This document shows, in pieces, positions 15,079 to 20,406 of a DNA stretch of 20,406 nucleotides (within the stretch, counting starts at the first letter, position 1; each line of letters starts with the position of its first letter). This DNA is from an uncultured Lachnospiraceae bacterium. GTDB lineage: Bacteria > Bacillota > Clostridia > Lachnospirales > Lachnospiraceae. The notes under the pieces were generated by a model. It was not told the DNA's origin. It ran no database searches and saw only the letters and a list, made by a program, of their open reading frames with translations. The stretch lies in contig CAJTOR010000006.1 of assembly GCA_910577675.1 (NCBI GenBank), positions 103,787 through 124,192 on the forward strand, read 5' to 3'. The position numbers and the translations under genes were made by a program.

Positions 15079-18002
15079 TTCGCCCCCTCCTTTCCTCTTT
15101 CCATCATTTCCTGAATCCAGTCAATATCGCGCAGCACATAAGGCGTTAAGAGATTGCCGTCCTCATCATAATAATTTAATTCTGTCATTTTCTTTTTGAT
15201 CTCGCGGTTGATCGCGATAACCTTCTCATCGACTGCCACCTGCGCCGAAGTCCCATCAAGCACCATCGTGTTCCAGATATCCGAGATGGAGCGCTCAAGC
15301 AGGTACTGCCCCGGTGTTCTCGGCACATCGCGCAGCCATTTTACCTGCTCCATAATCACTTCCTTGTCCGCCTGGTCAATCGGCGCGTCCGAGAGCGCAG
15401 AAAGATTGGACGGCAGCCAGAAAAATTCTTTGCCGTAGGTGGAACTCAATGTGTAGGTATAAGTTACCTGGGTATCATGATCCGTCCACCATTTTAAGAA
15501 TTCCCACGCGGATTCTGCCTTGTCGGTCGCCTCAAAAATGATACCGCCCGTACCGTTCGCCACATAGTAGCGGTTAATGCTCCCGTCCTCCTGCACCGTG
15601 CCAGGGTAATTGGAAAGTGCCCACTGCCCCTCAAGCTCCGGCGCGCCATTCTTAAAGAGAATGTAATCCGCGGAGGTAATGATACCGACCGGAAGGATCG
15701 AATAGCGGAACGAGTTGAAAAACGAGTTTACCTGTGTATCCAGCGAATAGGCAATAAACAAGTTGCCAAGCGCCTGCAATCCCTTGACCGAATTTGGCTC
15801 GTCAAGCGCCGTGCGCAAGCCATCCTCCGTATAAAGCCTGCCGCCGTTCTGGAAAATAAGCGGTGTTGTCTGGTAAAACCATTTGTAGCCCACACCGGAG
15901 GAAATATTGTGGTAAAAATTCATCCCGTAACGCTGCAGCTCCGGCAGGATGCCAATCACATCCTCCCAGGTATCCGGCACCGAAAGCCCGAGGGACTCAA
16001 AAATATCCGTCCGGTAGATCAGCGCGTTAAAATCCAGTGTTTCCGGAACCGCATAAACGCCCTCATTGTACACATAAGGCACGAACGCCCCGGCGACAAA
16101 ACGGTTTGCCACCTCCCAGAAATCACTAAATTGTGTCATATCGTAGAGCGCCCCGCGGCTCGCAAGATCAAACGGCATGAACGAGCTTAATCCAAGTGCG
16201 ACATCCGGAGTCTGGTCCGCTGCCACCGAAAGCGTCAGCTTATTTGCATCCGGCATAATGGAAACTTTTACTTTGATTCCGGTTCTTGGCGTAAAGTCCG
16301 TATCGACCAATTTCTGAAGCAGATCCACATGGGTTACCGCGCGGTTTACCCAGACCGTCAGAACATCATCCTCAACTTCCTTCGCCGCGTACTTATTCGT
16401 CGTGAAGGAAGACAAAAGCGTCCCGAACCAGTTGCCGACACTCTTAAAAATCCCAGGCTTTGCTGCCGGAAGCTTCTCGTTCCCGTAAACATAAATCGCA
16501 TCGAGTGTAAAATCCTGCTTTAAAATCTCGGATGTGAAATTGCTTAGCGCCACAAGCACCGAGTTATCATTTCCCGTCAGGTCGTTGGTGTAGAGCGCAA
16601 TCTCGTCCGGGTACTCCGCCATATTCTCAATAAACTGCATCGCCTTGTCAAAATCGGACAAAAGCGCGCCGTTAATCCCGGTCGGCGCATAGTCCTGGAT
16701 GCTGTAGCGGATCTCGTTAATTAATATCTCATATGCTTTTAAATAGTCCGCGATCTCCGGAATGTAGCGCGTCATGCGCCAGGTGCGGTTCTTATCCAGT
16801 TCCGAGCCCGTCACTTTCGTAATCTCAAGCGCGAACTGTGAAACATGCTCGGAAATCAACCTTGCATAGCGCCATGCGCGGTTAACCGGCTCATTCTCTG
16901 CGCGCAGCGAAAGCGTGTGCTTTCCCTCGGTCAGATAGAACAGGTAAGGTTTTTCATCCGCCCCTTTTATTACCTCATTCGTCCAAGAGGAGCCGGTCGG
17001 CGCGAAACGGTAATTGATACATTCCGCAAACGGGATTTCCCCGTCAATGCGCAGGGTTTCAAACGCATCAAACTCATTCTTTTTATTTTTATAATGGAAG
17101 GCAAGCTGGTAATACCCAGTCTGCGGCACGGTAAACTCATATTCCACCTGTGTGCCCGCCTCCGTCCAGTTCAGGGTGTTTAATACTTTGTATTTATTGC
17201 TGTGCGGCGTTAATACCGGATTGTTCTCGTACTGCAAAATTGCCTGCGTCGAGTTTTTGCCCGTGTACTGCGTCGCATTGATCTCACACATACCGGAAAC
17301 AAGTTCCCCGGAATGCTCCCCGCGGTACTCCTCGTAGGAAGGGATGCCGAGATCCGGTGCCATAACGGTAAGCGCGCCGAGCCCCAAGCCGTCCGAAGAA
17401 ACATTCGTCACCTGTATTTTGTTCTCCCCGGCTTTTAACGGGAATTTCAGCGGCAACGCCGATGAGTATGTATTGTTATATAAATATGTCGTCTGCCATC
17501 CGTCCACCCTCTTTTGCTGTGGGGCGGACTCATCCCCGTAACTGTCTTTCGGGAAATCCTTCGTTTCATCCTGCCAGGAAAGCGGCAGCGCGATTGTTTT
17601 CATTTCATAGTAGGCCTGTTCCCCGTTGATCTTAATATCCGCGGAGAAATCCGAGAGATTGTTCCCGGCTGCCATATAATCAAGTTTTATGTAGTACCAC
17701 CCTGCCGCCTCAACATTCACGGTGTATTCCGCACTCTGCCGGTAGGAAAGTACCTGCGTCTGTCCCTCCCCCGCCGTGAAGCTTCCGGTTCCGTCCTCCT
17801 CCTTCGCATACGCAAGATAATCGCAGTACATGATATCGGAAGATGACAGGGCACCTGAAAGAAGCTCATACGCCCATCGCACCTCGTCCTTTTGTGTGGC
17901 ATCCACATATTCCGCATTATCCCGATGAAACAACAAAATAACGGCTCCTGCCACGATTACCAGGACGAGCAGTAATATGAAAGCCTTCTTTTTTTTGCTC
18001 AT
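15075..18002 (-). CDS. Membrane-anchored extracellular sugar-binding protein fused to carbohydrate-binding-like domains
   Basis: A 975-residue surface protein, about twice the length of a normal CUT1 binding protein. After KKKK a single hydrophobic helix (about 6-25) lacks a lipobox, so it is probably an uncleaved signal anchor. Two beta-sandwich regions follow (about 75-215 and 255-375) with patterns such as YTVNVEAAGWYYIKLDY, ALPLKFPLKAGENKIQVTNV and YEFTVPQTGYYQLAFHYKN, like CBM6/CBM35-type modules. A helical linker (about 390-540) leads to a type-I solute-binding domain (about 547-960; for example PDTWEDVIGILPELQRYGMN, WALSNYPGT, GTGGIIFEATDKAESAWEFLKWWTD). The frame is open 36 codons further upstream, but the ATG at 18002 has AAGGAG seven bases before it and starts the basic-hydrophobic signal. 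It is coupled to the permease pair by a four-base overlap and separated from the lipoprotein binding gene by 187 bases with a GC hairpin. Binding polymer or long oligomers is inferred. Confidence 0.9.
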   Translation of the reverse strand: MSKKKKAFILLLVLVIVAGAVILLFHRDNAEYVDATQKDEVRWAYELLSGALSSSDIMYCDYLAYAKEEDGTGSFTAGEGQTQVLSYRQSAEYTVNVEAAGWYYIKLDYMAAGNNLSDFSADIKINGEQAYYEMKTIALPLSWQDETKDFPKDSYGDESAPQQKRVDGWQTTYLYNNTYSSALPLKFPLKAGENKIQVTNVSSDGLGLGALTVMAPDLGIPSYEEYRGEHSGELVSGMCEINATQYTGKNSTQAILQYENNPVLTPHSNKYKVLNTLNWTEAGTQVEYEFTVPQTGYYQLAFHYKNKKNEFDAFETLRIDGEIPFAECINYRFAPTGSSWTNEVIKGADEKPYLFYLTEGKHTLSLRAENEPVNRAWRYARLISEHVSQFALEITKVTGSELDKNRTWRMTRYIPEIADYLKAYEILINEIRYSIQDYAPTGINGALLSDFDKAMQFIENMAEYPDEIALYTNDLTGNDNSVLVALSNFTSEILKQDFTLDAIYVYGNEKLPAAKPGIFKSVGNWFGTLLSSFTTNKYAAKEVEDDVLTVWVNRAVTHVDLLQKLVDTDFTPRTGIKVKVSIMPDANKLTLSVAADQTPDVALGLSSFMPFDLASRGALYDMTQFSDFWEVANRFVAGAFVPYVYNEGVYAVPETLDFNALIYRTDIFESLGLSVPDTWEDVIGILPELQRYGMNFYHNISSGVGYKWFYQTTPLIFQNGGRLYTEDGLRTALDEPNSVKGLQALGNLFIAYSLDTQVNSFFNSFRYSILPVGIITSADYILFKNGAPELEGQWALSNYPGTVQEDGSINRYYVANGTGGIIFEATDKAESAWEFLKWWTDHDTQVTYTYTLSSTYGKEFFWLPSNLSALSDAPIDQADKEVIMEQVKWLRDVPRTPGQYLLERSISDIWNTMVLDGTSAQVAVDEKVIAINREIKKKMTELNYYDEDGNLLTPYVLRDIDWIQEMMERGKEGAK

Positions 18003-18115
18003 ACCAAAACTCCTTCCGCGCCATAAAGCGCCCAACGCTATCCCGCCTTCTGGCAGCACACCTGTGCGGATGTCAAAATGCGGATCTATCATAAAATCGT
18101 TTTTATCCATATTCC

Positions 18116-18159
18116 CCAGACGGGGGAGCGGGGGAAATCCCCCTGCCTCCCCCGTCCGG
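18116..18159 (-). other. GC-rich intercistronic stem-loop between the two binding-protein genes
   Basis: ACGGGGGAG (18120-18128) pairs perfectly with CTCCCCCGT (18147-18155). The stem continues inward through CG and GGGGG with CCCCC (one-base bulge) to a four-base loop, and outward by a few pairs. It is very stable but no U-tract follows on the transcribed strand, so it is not a standard intrinsic terminator. Its position after a highly expressed lipoprotein binding gene and before membrane subunits mirrors hairpins known to stabilise malE-type mRNA ends and lower distal expression. That role here is inference. Confidence 0.65.
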
Positions 18160-18189
18160 AAAGAAATTTTTATATACCCAAACGGGGAA

Positions 18190-19974
18190 TTACTTGAAAT
18201 CCTCGTCGGTCAAACCGTAGTATTCTTTTAAGCCCTTTTTAAGCTCGGTTTCCGCGGTGACAAAACGTGCGTTGATCGCCGTGTTCCAGTCGGAAAGCCT
18301 TGCCTTAACATTGTCAAGCCAGCTTGCATTCGCTGTGCCGACACCTGCCACTGCCTCCTGTGTCGCATTCAGCCACTCATACAGGCACTGCTTCTGTGCG
18401 CCGTCCTCCATAATGTAGTACGGGTAAGTCTTGTCGGAGATATCCCAGAACTGTCCGTCGCCCCAGAGCTCTACAATGTACTGGAAGCCCGGCATCAGAT
18501 CTGCATCCCCAAATCTCTTGTGCGTGTCGGTCGAGTACCAGATCTTCATCTGTTCATCAAACGCATCGCCCGTCACAAGCGGGAAGGAATCGTTTAATGA
18601 AGTCCTTAATGTACCGTTATCGCTGTACTGCTGGTTCGCCCTTACCTGCATGGACTCGGTCGAGCCGCACCAGAAGGAACCAAATGCGTAAGCAAGTTCA
18701 AGCTTTGCTTTCTCCGCATCGCTCCACTCCGGGTTGCCGTCATCCATTGCGTAATTGTGGATGGACATCGGGTCAACACAGATTCCGACCGTATTGCCCT
18801 TGTAGTTGGTGGCAGGTCTCGGGTAGATATCCCAGTCGTTTGACTCTACCGCGTTCGCCGGATAAGTGCCGTCCTCGTTCTTTGCAACCGCCGCCGCACC
18901 CATCATCCACGGGTCGCCGTCGTTGGTCAGGCAGTAATTGCGGCAGAAGAAGCGGTGGCTCCACCACCAGCCGTCATCCATGATTTCGGTAGGAATGTTG
19001 CCAAGGCCGTTCTGTACCCAGATCGCCGAGTTCGCCCACTTAGGTATGTAGGAAAGCAGGTCTGCAACTTCGTCGGATGCGATATTGACGCGGTCGCCCG
19101 TTCCTGTATAATTCGCCATCTGAGCGCTGATGGTGTTCGTGCCGGTGCCGATAAAGCTGAGCGGCGTATCCATCGAGCCCCAGAAGCTTGTTCCGTCCGC
19201 GGAATTTACAAATTCCGTGTACTCATCAATCGTCCACTGCGGGCTAGGAACTTCTATATTGTTTGTCTCTGCCAGTTCCTTATTCACGAAAACACCCCAA
19301 GGCTGGATAAACTGCGGGAGCGCCGCCTGGAAACCATAGTAGGACATCGTCGCCATAACGGCCTTGTTGAACGACTGGTAAAGCACGTCATCCGCGAATA
19401 CGGAAAGGTCTGCCACAAGCCCCTTGCTCGTATCGCCAATCAGGTCGTTCGACGCGTAGATATCCGGATACTTGCCGTGCTCCGCGCGGAAATTCTCCAT
19501 CTCCTGCGCCCAGGTCGTATCATTGCCGTTCGGGTCGTCAGTCTTTGCCCAGAGGTTGATCTTTACGTTCGGATACATCTTGTTAAACTCTTTTGCCATC
19601 GCGTAGATTGCCGCCACGTTCTGTGTCGTGATCTCGGATGCCTCCCAGGTTTTCTTCCCGATATCCTCATAGTAAACGCTGTCGCCGGACCATACCATAA
19701 TATCAATGGTGCCGGATGTGTTCGGGTCTAAAGATTTGTAGAGCGGCTCTTTTGCCGGCTCGCTGCCGGAAGGCTCCTGTCCCGAGTTCGCGTCATCGCC
19801 ATTACCTTCGCCATCCGGAACCGGAGTTTGGGTCACATTTGTGTCACCACCCTGATTTCCTGATGTGGTCGGGGTCGGATTCGCATCATCATTTCCGCCG
19901 CCGCAGCCTGCGAACATGGATGCGGTCATCGCTGCGGTAAGCATCAATCCTAACGCTTTCTTCGATTTTCTCAT
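18190..19974 (-). CDS. Lipoprotein extracellular sugar-binding protein of a CUT1 ABC transporter
   Basis: A 594-residue family-1-type solute-binding lipoprotein, the first gene of the operon. The signal peptide ends in lipobox FAGC with Cys24 as the lipidated residue. A Gly/Asn/Asp/Thr/Pro-rich linker spans about 25-80. The binding domain starts at GTIDIMVWSGDSVYYED and contains YPNVKINLWAKTDD, YPDIYASNDLIGD, the hinge-region PQWTIDEYTEFVNSADGT and many surface Trp/Tyr residues (for example DDGWWWSH) that could stack on sugar rings. It is longer than typical binding proteins (400-450 residues), consistent with long oligosaccharides. Start 19974 has GGAGG five bases upstream, within an approximately 140-base leader below the operator-controlled promoter. 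It could serve either permease pair; the one not physically coupled to the 975-residue binding protein is the natural candidate. Confidence 0.94.
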   Translation of the reverse strand: MRKSKKALGLMLTAAMTASMFAGCGGGNDDANPTPTTSGNQGGDTNVTQTPVPDGEGNGDDANSGQEPSGSEPAKEPLYKSLDPNTSGTIDIMVWSGDSVYYEDIGKKTWEASEITTQNVAAIYAMAKEFNKMYPNVKINLWAKTDDPNGNDTTWAQEMENFRAEHGKYPDIYASNDLIGDTSKGLVADLSVFADDVLYQSFNKAVMATMSYYGFQAALPQFIQPWGVFVNKELAETNNIEVPSPQWTIDEYTEFVNSADGTSFWGSMDTPLSFIGTGTNTISAQMANYTGTGDRVNIASDEVADLLSYIPKWANSAIWVQNGLGNIPTEIMDDGWWWSHRFFCRNYCLTNDGDPWMMGAAAVAKNEDGTYPANAVESNDWDIYPRPATNYKGNTVGICVDPMSIHNYAMDDGNPEWSDAEKAKLELAYAFGSFWCGSTESMQVRANQQYSDNGTLRTSLNDSFPLVTGDAFDEQMKIWYSTDTHKRFGDADLMPGFQYIVELWGDGQFWDISDKTYPYYIMEDGAQKQCLYEWLNATQEAVAGVGTANASWLDNVKARLSDWNTAINARFVTAETELKKGLKEYYGLTDEDFK

Positions 19975-20118
19975 AAATTCCTCCGTTCCTGTGCGTCATA
20001 TTGCACAATTAAGATAACCGCCAGCGGCGGTTTTCCCCGTTTTTCTTTAAAAAGACTGGCCTTCTCTCCCCTTTTTTTGTCGGTCTTTGTGCACTTTTTC
20101 TTAGAAAAACGTTTTTAC
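19975..20118 (-). other. 5' leader of the operon
   Basis: About 140 bases of untranslated leader lie between the predicted transcription start and the first gene. It holds a compact hairpin, AACCGCC (20016-20022) with GGCGGTT (20026-20032) around a three-base loop, a possible AAAGAC/GTCTTT pairing upstream of it, purine-rich AAGG-type stretches and the GGAGG ribosome binding site. No T-tract follows the hairpin in the transcribed direction and I recognise no known riboswitch. It may simply be an mRNA 5' stabiliser. Confidence 0.4.
20105..20116. promoter_or_regulatory. Operator O2, LacI-type palindrome over the transcription start
   Basis: The perfect palindrome AAAAACGTTTTT, with a central CpG typical of LacI-family sites, starts about one base after the predicted transcription start. 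A repressor here would block initiation or escape. A second inverted repeat (TTTTTCT/AGAAAAA, 20095-20109) overlaps its left half. Confidence 0.7.
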
Positions 20119-20124
20119 GTCTTT

Positions 20125-20153
20125 AATATATCATCATTTTGACGGGATTGCAA
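20125..20153 (-). promoter_or_regulatory. Sigma-A-type promoter of the operon
   Basis: On the minus strand TTGCAA (20148-20153, -35) and TATATT (20125-20130, -10) are separated by exactly 17 bases. This predicts a start near 20117-20118, about 140 bases upstream of the first gene. It lies between two identical-core palindromes, which supports its being the regulated promoter of the whole locus. Confidence 0.75.
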
Positions 20154-20155
20154 TA

Positions 20156-20173
20156 TATAAAAACGTTTTTATA
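20156..20173. promoter_or_regulatory. Operator O1, LacI-type palindrome upstream of the -35 box
   Basis: The perfect 18-base palindrome TATAAAAACGTTTTTATA abuts the -35 region. Its 12-base core is identical to O2, with centres 54 bases apart (about five helical turns), so both sites face the same side of DNA and could bind one tetramer or two dimers. The local LacI-family protein is the obvious candidate ligand. Confidence 0.7.
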
Positions 20174-20406
20174 AAAATTCAACAATGTTCCTTTGGGATT
20201 TTTGTATATTTCTTATAGAATCAGTACGAAGAAATTTGTCTGAATTGACGATATCAAAAAATTTTTCTTTATTATAATGGTTGTAAGATTTATAAAGGAT
20301 ATTTTTAAGTGCGGGCAATAGAAATGAAAAAATACGTTTCACAGTTGGAACAGCCCCTGACAAAATATTATTTATCACCTCTATATTCCCCAGGTACATA
20401 ATTGCA
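20169..20406 (-). CDS. Possible 3' end of an upstream AT-rich gene (partial, hypothetical)
   Basis: A minus-strand frame stays open from the window edge and stops at 20169-20171, inside operator O1. At least 78 residues are readable, ending KEKFFDIVNSDKF...RNIVEFL, rich in Lys, Asn, Ile and Phe, with amphipathic helical character and no motif that I recognise. Base composition is far more AT-rich than the 12 genes downstream, so it could be a different genomic neighbourhood, a decayed gene, or non-coding DNA with a chance open frame. If real, its stop codon shares bases with the operator. Confidence 0.35.
   Translation of the reverse strand, partial: AIMYLGNIEVINNILSGAVPTVKRIFSFLLPALKNILYKSYNHYNKEKFFDIVNSDKFLRTDSIRNIQKSQRNIVEFL

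Noticed and set aside
18003..18110. A 36-codon N-terminal extension of the 975-residue binding protein
   Set aside because: It would bury the basic-hydrophobic signal inside the protein; ATG 18002 has AAGGAG at seven bases.
18955..19731. A 258-codon plus-strand open frame
   Set aside because: Antisense shadow of the lipoprotein binding gene; Arg/Val-rich, without motifs.
20016..20032. Hairpin AACCGCC/GGCGGTT considered as an intrinsic terminator or riboswitch
   Set aside because: No T-tract follows in the transcribed direction and no known riboswitch core is recognisable; kept only as part of the leader.
20324..20401. A 25-codon plus-strand frame at the window edge
   Set aside because: No suitable ribosome binding site and low-complexity AT-rich sequence; the opposite strand is open for longer.
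1..20406. CRISPR arrays, tRNA/rRNA genes, transposases, attachment sites
   Set aside because: No regularly spaced direct repeats, no RNA gene signatures and no mobile-element proteins were seen on either strand.

Overview
The window is a single, tightly packed minus-strand carbohydrate-utilisation locus of 12 genes, about 20 kb. It is most likely from a Gram-positive anaerobe of the Lachnospiraceae/Clostridia type. The reasons are Gram-positive lipoproteins with LAGC/FAGC lipoboxes, strong AGGAGG-type ribosome binding sites, CUT1 sugar ABC permeases without their own ATPase, a LacI-family regulator, and roughly 50% GC coding DNA with an AT-rich control region. No RNA genes, insertion sequences, CRISPR arrays or prophage genes are visible.

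In transcription order (right to left) the layout is as follows. An AT-rich control region (about 19975-20175) has a sigma-A-like promoter bracketed by two palindromic operators. Next come a lipoprotein solute-binding protein, a strong GC hairpin, a very large membrane-anchored binding protein with carbohydrate-binding-like domains, and two CUT1 permeases. These are followed by a beta-propeller/TPR/polytopic membrane protein (NHL-TPR-Yip1-like), a large exported DUF5696-like protein, and a second CUT1 permease pair. After a structured gap come an exported GH16 beta-glucanase lipoprotein, a 1070-residue clan GH-Q phosphorylase, a cytoplasmic GH17 glycosidase and, last, a LacI-family regulator.

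Inferred pathway: GH16 cuts a beta-glucan (most likely beta-1,3-glucan of the laminarin or curdlan type, possibly mixed-linkage) at the cell surface. The binding proteins capture the oligosaccharides, which pass through one or both permease pairs powered by an ATPase encoded elsewhere (MsmX/UgpC type). Inside, the phosphorylase releases glucose-1-phosphate and GH17 processes short or terminal beta-1,3 units. The regulator probably represses the promoter about 19 kb upstream of its own gene through the two operators and would thereby limit its own synthesis.

The most unusual part is the 6.8-20 kb transport block: two binding proteins, four permeases, a propeller/TPR/membrane protein and a DUF5696-like protein, interlocked by overlapping or almost touching reading frames. 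This looks like one elaborate surface uptake or sensing machine in which the roles of two large proteins are not known to me. Several large intercistronic hairpins without T-tracts suggest post-transcriptional tuning of expression along the operon. Family assignments come from reading motifs, not from database searches.
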